DNA of 64,000 nt from Halorhabdus tiamatea SARL4B (GCF_000470655.1 NC_021921.1:62001-126000), one strand, 5' to 3'; shown: positions 8,596 through 15,581, numbered from the stretch's first letter. Numbers and translations: made by a program. The notes: a model not told the origin generated them from the sequence alone.

Positions 8596-8619
8596 TTTCA
8601 TAGATGGGTGTCTATGAAA
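8596..8619 (+). terminator. Hairpin terminator after the PIN-like gene
   Basis: A perfect nine-base stem (TTTCATAGA / TCTATGAAA) with a six-base loop begins a few bases after the stop codon at 8591. Confidence 0.5.
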
Positions 8620-8628
8620 GACACTACA

Positions 8629-8680
8629 CCGTATCTGTTCTTTAAGTATGTATAACACGTAGTATACTATGTAACAGAAC
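8629..8680 (+). promoter_or_regulatory. Promoter and palindrome upstream of AbrB-like gene
   Basis: A plus-strand CCGTATCTGTTC (8629-8640) resembles the element box. A TATAAC sequence at 8651 lies 30 bases before ATG 8681. The perfect palindrome TAGTATACTA (8660-8669) sits between TATA and the start, a good place for a repressor, perhaps the AbrB-like product itself. Confidence 0.5.
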
Positions 8681-8875
8681 ATGGCAGAATCGTTCGAATT
8701 CACCACGAAATTGTGGCAACGATCACCAAACTCGTACGCCAGCACCATCCCCAGAGAAATCCTCGCAATCAAAGGCGCACCCACCGGCGACGACGCCCGA
8801 GTCAAATGGTCCATCAACCCGGACACCGGGAAGGTCGAAGTAGAATTCGCCGAAGAAACCGAAGGTGATGATTGA
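8681..8875 (+). CDS. AbrB/SpoVT-type DNA-binding protein
   Basis: A 64-residue protein with a swapped-hairpin AbrB pattern: KLWQRSPNSYASTIPREILA, then a second strand pair (RVKWSINPDTGKVEVEF). Proteins of this size and pattern act as dimeric repressors or antitoxins in haloarchaea. Its stop codon overlaps the start of the next gene (TGATG), and a serine recombinase gene follows. The palindrome at 8660-8669 is a plausible operator. An antitoxin role is possible, but the next protein does not look like a known toxin. Confidence 0.65.
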   Translation: MAESFEFTTKLWQRSPNSYASTIPREILAIKGAPTGDDARVKWSINPDTGKVEVEFAEETEGDD

Positions 8876-9186
8876 TGCGACAAACAACACTCAACGAAAC
8901 CGCGCCCACCGACCACGTAATCGAAACACTACAACAACTTCAGAAAGGCGACGTGATCCGAGTTGATGCAATCAACGAACCGATCCGAGTGCACAAGAAC
9001 GGAGAGTTCCTCGGGGACGCCGATATCATAGAAGCCTACCGTGAATCTGGTGCGCGGGCGAACATCGGGATTGTGAATGGTGAGGCGTGGTTCGACTACT
9101 CACAACTCCAGGGTTTTGATGAACAGCGGGACAGAATGCAGCGGATCGAGGAAGCAACCGTTATTGAGGGTGGTGGCACTGGATGA
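8875..9186 (+). CDS. Hypothetical protein in recombinase operon
   Basis: A 103-residue protein starting at ATG 8875 inside the stop codon of the AbrB-like gene and ending in a four-base ATGA overlap with the recombinase. It contains a beta-rich segment (GDVIRVDAINEPIRVHKNGEFLG) followed by a helical C-terminus. No family is recognised. Tight overlaps on both sides show that the three genes form one operon. Confidence 0.65.
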   Translation: MRQTTLNETAPTDHVIETLQQLQKGDVIRVDAINEPIRVHKNGEFLGDADIIEAYRESGARANIGIVNGEAWFDYSQLQGFDEQRDRMQRIEEATVIEGGGTG

Positions 9187-9911
9187 AACGAGCGCTCGCG
9201 TGGATTCGGAAGAGTAAGGGCAGCGACGACGACGTCGGGTTAGAGCTCCAACGCGAGGAAGTACACGCATTAGCAGAAGAACTCGGTGACGAAGTTGACA
9301 CGCTCGACCTTGGCGTCCAAACCGGGTTCAGCACACTCACCCGCGACCCGGACGCCAGCACCACATGGATCGACCAGCACCTTGACGTGCAGGACACCGT
9401 CGAAGAACTACGCAGCGGAGCATACGATGTCCTCGTGGCGTTCGATGACCGGCGGGTCGCTCGGGACGAGTACTTCTCTGTAATCGAACACGCAGCCGTT
9501 CAGGGTGGCTGCGACGTCGCCTTCGTCAGCGACGACGTAGAGACCGACGACTTAGCCTTCGACATCCAACGCCGGGTCGAACGGAAGACCAAGGACGAGG
9601 AAATCAAGAAATCGAAGGCTGCAGTGAAAGAGAAGCAAGAGAACGGGCACTTCCACGGAACCGTACCGTTCGGACTCGCGTTCACTGCCGACAAGATGCA
9701 CCTGGAAAAGCACCCAGTCGAGTGGGATCAGCTGCTTGACGCGATCGAGCGGCGAGAGAATGGTGAGACGCTCGCGTCAATCGCAGACGATATTGGAACG
9801 TCCGCGCCGACCGTGTCACGAATGACGAATCGCGGTGTTGAGTGGTATGAGGAGAAACTCCGGGAATACGGGCGGGAAGAACCGGTCCCGCACGCCTCGA
9901 ACCAGGGGTGA
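9183..9911 (+). CDS. Serine recombinase (resolvase family)
   Basis: The 242-residue protein has the resolvase catalytic fold. IRKSKG places the nucleophilic serine at S11, followed by GLELQREEV, the usual Gln-rich helix. YDVLVAFDDRRVARDEYF corresponds to the conserved arginine-rich segment. The C-terminus has a helix-turn-helix (ETLASIADDIGTSAPTVSRM, about 200-220). Length fits small resolvases or invertases rather than large serine integrases. It may resolve dimers or invert DNA. It is one of two serine-recombinase-like genes in the element, besides the tyrosine integrase. Confidence 0.8.
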   Translation: MKRALAWIRKSKGSDDDVGLELQREEVHALAEELGDEVDTLDLGVQTGFSTLTRDPDASTTWIDQHLDVQDTVEELRSGAYDVLVAFDDRRVARDEYFSVIEHAAVQGGCDVAFVSDDVETDDLAFDIQRRVERKTKDEEIKKSKAAVKEKQENGHFHGTVPFGLAFTADKMHLEKHPVEWDQLLDAIERRENGETLASIADDIGTSAPTVSRMTNRGVEWYEEKLREYGREEPVPHASNQG

Positions 9912-9957
9912 AGGGCGTGTGTCCAGTGCCCCGGGAACAGACACGCCGAATCACGGG

Positions 9958-10197
9958 CTACGGTGGCAGGTCGTCAATCGGGTAGTACTGACAGTCGCAC
10001 GTTAGAATCAAACCGTTCTCATCGGTGTCGTCGTCAAGGACAGTCAAATCCGAACGGTTGGTAAGGATGATAGCACTCCCGCACTCGTCACAGTGGACGG
10101 CGTCGATTCCTTTCCCGATCATCGAGTAAATCACATCGGACACGATTCCATCGAACCGTGGTTCGTTGTTGAGTTCTTCTCTGCTCCCCATCGTCAC
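9958..10197 (-). CDS. Small zinc-finger-like protein
   Basis: About 79 residues (GTG 10197; or ATG 10191, two codons shorter). It has HCDECGSAI in the middle and CDC near the C-terminus, together forming a likely Cys4-type zinc site. The GTG start overlaps the stop of the upstream 44-residue gene by four bases, so translation is probably coupled. Function unknown; such proteins are frequent in haloarchaeal viruses and may bind nucleic acid or partner proteins. Confidence 0.6.
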   Translation of the reverse strand: MTMGSREELNNEPRFDGIVSDVIYSMIGKGIDAVHCDECGSAIILTNRSDLTVLDDDTDENGLILTCDCQYYPIDDLPP

Positions 10198-10328
10198 TCG
10201 TCACCCCCGTTCTCTTCTCCCGTGTCGTTCACGCGGTCGGCGACGGCTTCCCGGGCTCTCTCCAACATCTCCAACTCAAACCTGGATTCAGCTACTTCTT
10301 CTGCAGTTGGTGCATCTCCCATACTCAT
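10194..10328 (-). CDS. Small acidic helical protein
   Basis: Forty-four residues, strongly acidic and helical (EEVAESRFELEMLERAREAV). ATG 10328 directly follows GGTTACTA of the element promoter, so the transcript is probably leaderless. It overlaps the next zinc-finger gene by four bases. No function recognised. Confidence 0.6.
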   Translation of the reverse strand: MSMGDAPTAEEVAESRFELEMLERAREAVADRVNDTGEENGGDE

Positions 10329-10364
10329 TAGTAACCGGTCCCAGGGTTAGAGTGAGAGATACGG
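10329..10364 (-). promoter_or_regulatory. Element-type promoter
   Basis: CCGTATCTCTC, TCTAACCC about 25 bases before ATG 10328, and GGTTACTA abutting the ATG. Confidence 0.6.
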
Positions 10365-10394
10365 CACCTGCAGACACGACACGGCCACCCGTAG

Positions 10395-10433
10395 ATATAA
10401 ATAGGATGCTTGATTACCGTTACAGTAATCAAC
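10395..10433 (+). promoter_or_regulatory. TATA box and inverted-repeat operator
   Basis: ATATAAAT at about 10395-10402 is followed by the inverted repeat TGATTAC-N7-GTAATCA at 10411-10431, directly before ATG 10434. The repeat covers the expected transcription start, as for an autoregulated repressor. Confidence 0.65.
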
Positions 10434-11051
10434 ATGCCCGACACCGACACGAGCGACAAAGACACGATCACAGAACAGGACTTAGCCGTCCTCCTCCGCG
10501 ACGGCCACAACGGACTCGATGCGAACATGTCCCGCATGGCACTCGAACGAGTCGTAGAAGACTGGGAAAACCACGCAGAGAAAGACGAGAAACTCGAATT
10601 CCTCCGCGACTCCCCGATGGACATCGATTTCGTAATCCCGGACGTCCGATGGGATGCTGACAAAGAGGAATTCTACGTCGGCACGAACCGCGGCCCCGGA
10701 ACCCTCGGAGAACTCACCGTTGGCGGCGGGTTCCACGTCGCCGGTGAATTCAGCCGTGACTACGTCGAAGCGTACCGGCAACAGTACCAGGACTTGCTGG
10801 ATGAATCGATGCTCAGTAAGAAGCAGTTCATGGCGTACGTGATGCGTGAAGCGAACAAGAACGAGCACGTAATCGCTGACGCGCTGGGCGTGAAGACCGG
10901 GACCGTGCGCAGTCACGCTGGCCGGGCTCGTGAGAAAGTGGAGAAAGCGGAAGCAACAGCGCGCATCCCGGAGTTATTCACGTTCGAAGGGTACGACGAA
11001 CTGCAGGAGAACATGGCGGAGTTGCTTGAACCGCAGCCACAGACCGGGTAA
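10434..11051 (+). CDS. HTH (sigma-70 region 4-like) regulator
   Basis: A 205-residue protein whose region 135-175 (SKKQFMAYVMREANKNEHVI, then ADALGVKTGTVRSHAGRARE) reads as a region-4-type helix-turn-helix, in which a fully helical C-terminus contacts DNA. The N-terminal 120 residues include a DGHNGLDANMSRMALERVVEDW helix and a beta region. Start ATG 10434 is chosen because the TATA box and operator precede it. The operator spans the predicted transcription start, so I infer autorepression. It is a candidate master switch of the element because it is oriented against the minus-strand operons. Confidence 0.7.
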   Translation: MPDTDTSDKDTITEQDLAVLLRDGHNGLDANMSRMALERVVEDWENHAEKDEKLEFLRDSPMDIDFVIPDVRWDADKEEFYVGTNRGPGTLGELTVGGGFHVAGEFSRDYVEAYRQQYQDLLDESMLSKKQFMAYVMREANKNEHVIADALGVKTGTVRSHAGRAREKVEKAEATARIPELFTFEGYDELQENMAELLEPQPQTG

Positions 11052-11066
11052 CACTGGGTGGGAAGG

Positions 11067-11077
11067 GAGACAGATAC
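11067..11077 (-). promoter_or_regulatory. Orphan element-type box
   Basis: CAGTATCTGTC followed by TTCCCACCC on the minus strand, just after the stop of the 11094-11504 gene. No minus-strand gene follows; the plus-strand regulator occupies the region. Confidence 0.35.
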
Positions 11078-11093
11078 TGACCGGCGAGCGCGT

Positions 11094-11504
11094 TCAGTCC
11101 TCGTTCTCGGCGACGTAAGCTAATGCGTCACGGATATCTACCAAATCCTCCATATCCTCTTCCGTGCTCATTCCCGGGGGTTCTGGCAATTCCCGAACTT
11201 CACCTATCACTTCAAGTAACTCGTCAACATCCTCAACTTGAACAGAACCGTTTTTGTCCGAGTGGGTTGCCATGTCTGCCCATTTCTCCTTGAGCCCTAC
11301 TCCCGATTCAGCGGACAAATCAGTGGGTATCCCAGCATCCGTCGTTGGGTCGTTCACATCATGCAATATCAACGACAGTGTTCCGAGTACACTGCCTTCT
11401 ACGTCTCTGATTTCCCCCATAATGAGGTTTAACTCGTCTGTGTACACCTTCGCTTGTGACGATAACCCGCCTGAGTTATCGTCTGCGTTGATCGCTCGTA
11501 CCAT
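11094..11504 (-). CDS. Hypothetical acidic protein
   Basis: A 136-residue, very acidic, helical protein with no recognised domain. ATG 11504 lies 15-35 bases after a promoter (11520-11560) that is nearly identical to the one ahead of the 15567-16004 gene: both share CGTTTATTAG preceded by GACGGCAAA and followed by GTAGTAAG before the ATG. The two promoters therefore probably respond together. The C-terminal part (DVDELLEVIGEVRELPEPPG) is coiled-coil-like. Confidence 0.65.
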   Translation of the reverse strand: MVRAINADDNSGGLSSQAKVYTDELNLIMGEIRDVEGSVLGTLSLILHDVNDPTTDAGIPTDLSAESGVGLKEKWADMATHSDKNGSVQVEDVDELLEVIGEVRELPEPPGMSTEEDMEDLVDIRDALAYVAENED

Positions 11505-11566
11505 CTTACTACACTCATACCTTACCTCCCGTCCCTAATAAACGTTTGCCGTCGTACAATCACTGA
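11505..11566 (-). promoter_or_regulatory. Promoter duplicated at two operons
   Basis: Minus-strand GACGGCAAACGTTTATTAG, then GTAGTAAG before ATG 11504. The same sequence is found upstream of ATG 16004. TTTATTAG is the probable TATA box. This is a second promoter class in the element, distinct from the CGTATCTGTC class. Confidence 0.65.
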
Positions 11567-11742
11567 TAACACAAACATAAACCACTCCCAAAACCGGACA
11601 CGCAAACAGCCGAACGGTGAAAATCACGGAGTACACGGCATCTCACGCCCGGATAACACATCACCGCGCGGAGAAGGGGGCGCGGATACCAAATGAAAAC
11701 CCGGGCACTACCCAGTGTTCTCCCAGTCCTCGTTGGTATCAC
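11560..11742 (-). CDS. Possible small Cys-rich hydrophobic protein
   Basis: A 60-residue open frame starting at GTG 11742 and ending in GFGSGLCLCYQ. It has no recognised family. Support comes from an element promoter box exactly 45 bases upstream, the same spacing as for accepted genes. Against it, codon usage is not typical and the sequence resembles the non-coding stretch at 16070-16200. It may be a real small gene or a duplicated non-coding region. Confidence 0.3.
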   Translation of the reverse strand: MIPTRTGRTLGSARVFIWYPRPLLRAVMCYPGVRCRVLRDFHRSAVCVSGFGSGLCLCYQ

Positions 11743-11787
11743 TCACAGAACACAGTACACGGCCGGCGGGTAACACGACCAGATACG
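11743..11787 (-). promoter_or_regulatory. Element-type box after the exonuclease gene
   Basis: CGTATCTGG, then TTACCC 31 bases before GTG 11742. It begins a few bases after the exonuclease stop at 11792. Confidence 0.4.
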
Positions 11788-11791
11788 CCGG

Positions 11792-12463
11792 TTACTCAGA
11801 CAAGGAATCGAGCAACCGGAACAACGGTTCGACGTCGGACTCTGCGTACTCTTTGACAGCTGCCCGTTCGTGGTCGGTCGCGTCACCAGCCAGCATCCGC
11901 AACCCGAGATCCGGCATATCCGCTCCCGACACTTCCTCCCCGTCCAACTGCACGTCGGGCGTTGGTATGTCGTGGTAATCGAGCGCTGAGTCGAGCGGGA
12001 CGTTATACCCTGCGTCCTCCTTCACTTCCCGGAACAGGTCAGTGTGCTCCACCGCATCCAGTACTAACTCTAAATCCGTTCCTGCGGTGTGTGACCCGGG
12101 GCACTCATGCGCCGTGACACCGGCACGGTGCCGGAGAATCGGGAAATCGTACGATGCGCCGTTGTACGTCACGATTCGGTCGGGGTTACGTTCGCGGATC
12201 CAGTCGGTGACGCGCTCGATGAGCTCTAATTCGTCGCAGGCCGTGGATCCGCGTCGGAAGAGTACTCGTGTCTGCACGTTGGTATCCCCGGCCGGGCGGT
12301 GTCCGAGCGGCACACAGAACACCGACCAGTGATCAGGGGATTGGAAATCGAGGTCCGGTGGTTCTACGAGGTTGATTGCTTCGATGTCGAGCGCGACTGC
12401 GCCGCCTGTCCCGGTCGGGCCGGGGCGCATTGACGGTCCTTCTGACTTGTTCGTGTAATGCAT
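11792..12463 (-). CDS. RNase H-fold 3'-5' exonuclease (PolB exonuclease-like)
   Basis: A 223-residue single-domain nuclease related to the proofreading domain of family B DNA polymerases. The DxE motif is LDIEA (D26, E28). TYNGASYDFPIL provides the second acidic motif, and YAESDVEPLFRLL contains the YxxxD-type third motif. No polymerase domain is attached. It may act in element replication or recombination, or degrade host DNA. ATG 12463 was chosen because the longer frame lacks a promoter at that distance; ATG 12430 is another possibility. GTATAAG and AATAAAT lie upstream as TATA candidates. Confidence 0.75.
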   Translation of the reverse strand: MHYTNKSEGPSMRPGPTGTGGAVALDIEAINLVEPPDLDFQSPDHWSVFCVPLGHRPAGDTNVQTRVLFRRGSTACDELELIERVTDWIRERNPDRIVTYNGASYDFPILRHRAGVTAHECPGSHTAGTDLELVLDAVEHTDLFREVKEDAGYNVPLDSALDYHDIPTPDVQLDGEEVSGADMPDLGLRMLAGDATDHERAAVKEYAESDVEPLFRLLDSLSE

Positions 12464-12555
12464 GTGGTTGTGGTTTGACAGTGGATTTATTGACTTATAC
12501 GCTCGCAAAACTATCCAGTTCAATGATTCGTTGGTAACCGCGTGACGGGGACGTG

Positions 12556-12750
12556 TTACGCAGGGTCTCGGATAGTTACTGACAGCTCGAACGCGCCGCC
12601 ACAACCCCCGCGGTCCTCCTCACACGTCAACAGGCCAGGCGACTCACCCCACCGCTCAGGAATCTCCGCGCGAGCGGTCCCGTCGCATAACGGGCAGTCG
12701 ATCGTCAACCAAACGTTCTGCTGCGTGAGTTCCAAAACCGGTTGTAACAT
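12556..12750 (-). CDS. Zinc-ribbon protein, paralogue of 21626-21910
   Basis: Sixty-four residues with CPLCDGTARAEIP and CEEDRGGCGGAFEL, a Cys4 zinc ribbon. The protein at 21626-21910 has the same arrangement (CPECGGTARTHVP and CDRDRGGCGARYEL), so the element holds at least two copies. The start at ATG 12750 follows GTTACTAACGGGTACG and an element promoter. It precedes the exonuclease gene in the same direction. A nucleic-acid or protein-binding adaptor role is likely but unproven. Confidence 0.65.
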   Translation of the reverse strand: MLQPVLELTQQNVWLTIDCPLCDGTARAEIPERWGESPGLLTCEEDRGGCGGAFELSVTIRDPA

Positions 12751-12794
12751 CGTACCCGTTAGTAACGCATACTCGGATAAGCGCGACAGATACG
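12751..12794 (-). promoter_or_regulatory. Element-type promoter
   Basis: GGCGTATCTGTC, TTATCC 30 bases before ATG 12750, then GTTACTAAC. This copy best matches the consensus. Confidence 0.65.
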
Positions 12795-12943
12795 CCGGAA
12801 CGCGGGTAGGAAAGTTCCGGACACACCCCGTCCCCCGCTGGCGAAGAAAAACACTCGTCTCAAAGGAAAACACGTCCACGCAGCCAAACGTCACCGGTCA
12901 CACAACACCAGGAATCACTCTATTAGTAACGTGAACCCCGGGG

Positions 12944-13267
12944 TTACGCCGGCACACGGTCGGGGAAACGGTCGTCCAGCGCCATCGAGACCAGGATACC
13001 CAGCGATTCCGGGACACGGTACCTCTCCATGATCTCCGTCACTGTCCGGCGGCGGCAATGGTGTTCTGCATCTAACTCAACGAGCGTTTGGACAGCGTGC
13101 TCGTGCCATTCCGGATCGCGTGACGGTCGGGCATCCCCGTCGTCGTGCAGCTGGTCATGACACTGTCTGCAGAGCTCTACACCGCGTGGCGCGGCGTACG
13201 TCCAGTGATGGTAGTCCAGCCCCTCATGCTCGCGCGACCGGCACAGCGGGCATGCACGGCGTGTCAC
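12944..13267 (-). CDS. HNH endonuclease-like protein
   Basis: A 107-residue protein with CPLCRSREHEG, the YHHW pair, and CRQCHDQLH, matching the zinc-stabilised HNH nuclease pattern. The start is GTG 13267, overlapping the stop of the cytosine methyltransferase by four bases, so the two are translationally coupled. That pairing suggests a compact type II restriction-modification unit, although phage HNH proteins also act in packaging or homing. The C-terminal 60 residues are helical and may recognise DNA. Confidence 0.7.
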   Translation of the reverse strand: MTRRACPLCRSREHEGLDYHHWTYAAPRGVELCRQCHDQLHDDGDARPSRDPEWHEHAVQTLVELDAEHHCRRRTVTEIMERYRVPESLGILVSMALDDRFPDRVPA

Positions 13268-14043
13268 GACCCCCCACCCCAGTTACTGACCGCGTCGGTG
13301 TGTCCTGGCGTGGTGTGCGCGATTTGCTGCTGTTCCGTCTCACCTTCGACCGCGTCAAGGATTGCTTCCGAGAGCCCGTACGGAACGGCTGCACGTTCGC
13401 CGTACCCGCTTGGCATGGATGCGATTGCCGAGTACCCGTCGTCCTCAGTGTTACTGTTGTGACAGTCCGCGCCCGGACTGCACGACAAGTATTCGAATCC
13501 GGGAGGGTGCTTCCCCCACAGATCGGTCGGTTTCTGATAGTTCATCCCGAATTGGCAGTACGTCACTGTTCCCTCCGGGTCACGGAACGACCATCGGAGA
13601 CGTCCGCGAGGGTTTTCGAGGAACCAGTACTCTGGGTTGAGGGCTTTGATGATGCCGACGGCGTGGTGCGCGAGCGCGATCGCGTCTCGTGCCTCATCAC
13701 TCGTTGGGGTCCCGGCTTCGAAATCCCAGTGGTCGTGATTCCCTGCAGTACTGAATTCCGTGCATGGCGGGGATGCCAAGACGACGTCCGGCTCGGTTGG
13801 TAATCGAGGATCGGACGGTTGGAGTTCGTGAACGTCCGCGACGATATCCGGGTCCAAGTCCGGGTCGATGTCCACCGTCGTCACCTCCCACGCTGGGTGT
13901 TCTTCGAACGCTTGTGAGAACCCGCCGACCCCGGCGAACAAGTCCACGCACTGCTTCTTCTCACCAGCGTCGTTGGTATCCGTGTTACTGACTGAGACAC
14001 GCCCCCCGTCAGTGTTCTGTGCTGTGATTGCGTTCTGTGTCAT
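13264..14043 (-). CDS. DNA cytosine-5 methyltransferase
   Basis: The 259-residue protein carries the C5-methyltransferase signatures: DLFAGVGGF (34-42, AdoMet binding), SPPC (91-94, catalytic Cys94) and ENP (143-145). It is shorter than most C5 enzymes, which leaves little room for a target-recognition domain, as in several phage enzymes. A tRNA-like minihelix ends 16 bases before its start codon. The HNH gene overlaps its 3' end. It is the fifth gene of the operon that starts at 16004. Confidence 0.85.
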   Translation of the reverse strand: MTQNAITAQNTDGGRVSVSNTDTNDAGEKKQCVDLFAGVGGFSQAFEEHPAWEVTTVDIDPDLDPDIVADVHELQPSDPRLPTEPDVVLASPPCTEFSTAGNHDHWDFEAGTPTSDEARDAIALAHHAVGIIKALNPEYWFLENPRGRLRWSFRDPEGTVTYCQFGMNYQKPTDLWGKHPPGFEYLSCSPGADCHNSNTEDDGYSAIASMPSGYGERAAVPYGLSEAILDAVEGETEQQQIAHTTPGHTDAVSNWGGGS

Positions 14044-14059
14044 TGCCGTTTACCTCGAA

Positions 14060-14104
14060 GCACGCCCGGGGAATCGAACCCTCGGTGAAAGCACCAGCAC
14101 GTGC
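14060..14104 (-). ncRNA. tRNA-like minihelix 1 in gene junction
   Basis: Read on the minus strand, GCACGT and GCGTGC form an acceptor-like stem. A GGTG-CTTT-CACC hairpin follows, then a T-arm with loop TTCGATT whose 3' strand runs into the acceptor strand as in tRNA. The two outer T-stem pairs are mismatched. D and anticodon arms are absent, so it is not a normal tRNA. It lies wholly between two genes, 16 bases before the methyltransferase start. Confidence 0.6.
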
Positions 14105-14120
14105 GGACCGACCCGGTGCG

Positions 14121-14558
14121 TTAAATCCCGTCGCGTCCGCGCCAATTCTCCGCGTACACTTCCTCCGTGTCAGTATCCGTGAGCGGTTTGAACTCTCCCT
14201 TGATACCTGCAGCAGATTCGATCACGTCCTCGTACAAGTGCAACACTCCCGGCATCGGGCCCTGAACCATCACGTACCCAGCGAACCCGCCTCTGGACGT
14301 TCTCTCACCGTCCTCCTTGACAGTCACAGAGTCCTCGCAACGCGGGTCTGTGTTCGTCATCAACACGAGCGGGGTGTCGAAGGCGTAGGACACGAACACG
14401 TGGTTGTGCGCTTTCGTGTGATTCGTTCGGCCTTTGTATTCGAGTCCGTTCCGGCGGCACAGTTCTTCGAACGTTGTGGCGTCGCCATAGTCCATGTAGT
14501 GCAATTCCGCTACTGCATCCCCGGTGTCCGTGCTCACGTCGTCTGTTGTTGCTACCAT
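14121..14558 (-). CDS. Hypothetical protein in tRNA-like-punctuated operon
   Basis: A 145-residue protein, not recognised. The first residues MVATTDD are nearly the same as those of two other genes in this operon (MVATQTG, MVATTDA), showing that the 5' regions share origin although the bodies differ. The body contains FEELCRRNGLEYKGRTN and a beta-rich FVSYAFDTPLVLMTN stretch. No membrane segment is seen. It is flanked on both sides by tRNA-like minihelices. Confidence 0.65.
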   Translation of the reverse strand: MVATTDDVSTDTGDAVAELHYMDYGDATTFEELCRRNGLEYKGRTNHTKAHNHVFVSYAFDTPLVLMTNTDPRCEDSVTVKEDGERTSRGGFAGYVMVQGPMPGVLHLYEDVIESAAGIKGEFKPLTDTDTEEVYAENWRGRDGI

Positions 14559-14568
14559 TGTCTTTCAA

Positions 14569-14615
14569 GCACGTCCAGAGGGAATCGAACCCTCGGTGAA
14601 AGCACCAGCACGCGC
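14569..14615 (-). ncRNA. tRNA-like minihelix 2 in gene junction
   Basis: This is the closest relative of minihelix 1. The T-arm GAGGG-TTCGATT-CCCTC is perfect. The acceptor-like stem is GCGCGT/ACGTGC: relative to copy 1 the third and sixth pairs change (A-U to G-U, and U-G to U-A) while pairing is kept. The GGTG-CTTT-CACC hairpin is identical. It ends 10 bases before ATG 14558. Confidence 0.65.
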
Positions 14616-14643
14616 AACCACACCACACCGCTCCGTGTTCGTG

Positions 14644-15048
14644 TTAGTCAGCTCCCGAGCGGATGTCCGGTTCAACCTCGAACCAGAAACACCCATCCAC
14701 GACCCGGTCCGGGTGCGCCCAGGCATCTTTCTCAACCACGTCCAAGTCACGCACATCAACCCCGTCCATCCGAACGCCTGTTTTGTTCTGCAGGTGGACA
14801 GTGTGCCATGGTCCTGTAGAGTCCACTCCCCACTCTTCACCCTGGTACTCCACGATATCCCCTACCTCAACGCCCGACTCGCGGATGATGCGCAGGCTTT
14901 TCGCCGTGTTGTCATCCCGATTCTCCAATTCCTTGCACGAGTTGCACTTCGGGTCGTCCGGGATCTGGTCCACAGGGACGCTCATCCCGCTCTCGCAGTA
15001 GTTACAGAACAGTACCGTGTGTTTCTCGCCGGTCTGTGTTGCTACCAT
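14644..15048 (-). CDS. Zinc-ribbon and SH3-like hypothetical protein
   Basis: A 134-residue protein with an N-terminal Cys4 ribbon (CNYC and CNSC, about 15-38), a charged linker, and a beta-barrel-like region (GVEVGDIVEYQGEEWGVDS) resembling KOW or SH3 modules. This may bind nucleic acid. Its N-terminus MVATQTG matches its operon neighbours. A tRNA-like minihelix lies both upstream and downstream. Confidence 0.65.
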   Translation of the reverse strand: MVATQTGEKHTVLFCNYCESGMSVPVDQIPDDPKCNSCKELENRDDNTAKSLRIIRESGVEVGDIVEYQGEEWGVDSTGPWHTVHLQNKTGVRMDGVDVRDLDVVEKDAWAHPDRVVDGCFWFEVEPDIRSGAD

Positions 15049-15059
15049 TGTCCTTCACG

Positions 15060-15104
15060 ACCACCCCAGGAATTCGATTCCCGGCATCACACCGTAGAGG
15101 TGGC
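15060..15104 (-). ncRNA. tRNA-like minihelix 3 in gene junction
   Basis: The acceptor-like stem is GCCACCT/GGGTGGT (seven pairs, two of them G-U). It abuts a T-arm CGGGA-ATCGAAT-TCCTG exactly as acceptor and T stems stack in tRNA. The primary sequence differs from copies 1 and 2, so the fold, not the sequence, is conserved. The internal arm is weak. It ends 11 bases before ATG 15048. Confidence 0.6.
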
Positions 15105-15125
15105 TCAACCGCCGGCGTGTCTGTG

Positions 15126-15515
15126 TTACTGGATTACACTGACCGTCACGTCGTCGTCCTCACGCTGCACGTACACCGCGCGAGGATACCCGTCAACGGC
15201 CAGGCCTTCGAGCGCGTCCTCCCAGTCCACCACGTCAACGTCCACAACACTGCCGTCCGCGCTGATCGTTACTGACCCGCCGTCACCGTGCACGTCACAC
15301 GACGCCCGTACATCGGGCCGGTCGAGCGACTCGTTCAACTCGCTTTCAATGTCTGCAACGACCCCTTGCAACGCGGTCTGCACAGTGTCTGCAAGTTCTG
15401 CAGGGGACGTGTTCGTCCCCACATTCCACGTGTTCTCTGCGTCGTCGTGGAACACGCTGAGTTCCACTGTGACTGTCTCTGCTTCCGTGCCGGCTGCGTC
15501 TGTTGTTGCTACCAT
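15126..15515 (-). CDS. Hypothetical protein in tRNA-like-punctuated operon
   Basis: A 129-residue acidic protein, not recognised. It begins MVATTDA like its operon neighbours. The first half is helical (PAELADTVQTALQGVVADIESEL). The second half alternates short strands (SVTISADGSVVDVDVVDW, then a YVQREDDDVTVSVI end). It has no cysteines in clusters and no membrane helix. Confidence 0.6.
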   Translation of the reverse strand: MVATTDAAGTEAETVTVELSVFHDDAENTWNVGTNTSPAELADTVQTALQGVVADIESELNESLDRPDVRASCDVHGDGGSVTISADGSVVDVDVVDWEDALEGLAVDGYPRAVYVQREDDDVTVSVIQ

Positions 15516-15520
15516 CGCAT

Positions 15521-15581
15521 GCCCGTCCGGGGAATCGAACCCCGACGTTAGCCTACCAAGGACAGGTTAGAACCGACGGAC
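15521..15581 (-). ncRNA. tRNA-like minihelix 4 in gene junction
   Basis: This has the best acceptor-T architecture: seven-pair stem GTCCGTC/GACGGGC, abutting a perfect T-arm CGGGG-TTCGATT-CCCCG. One longer hairpin (TAACCTGTC / GGTAGGCTA, one mismatch) replaces the D and anticodon arms. Its 5' strand overlaps the last codons of the upstream gene, and its 3' strand ends five bases before ATG 15515. Confidence 0.65.
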
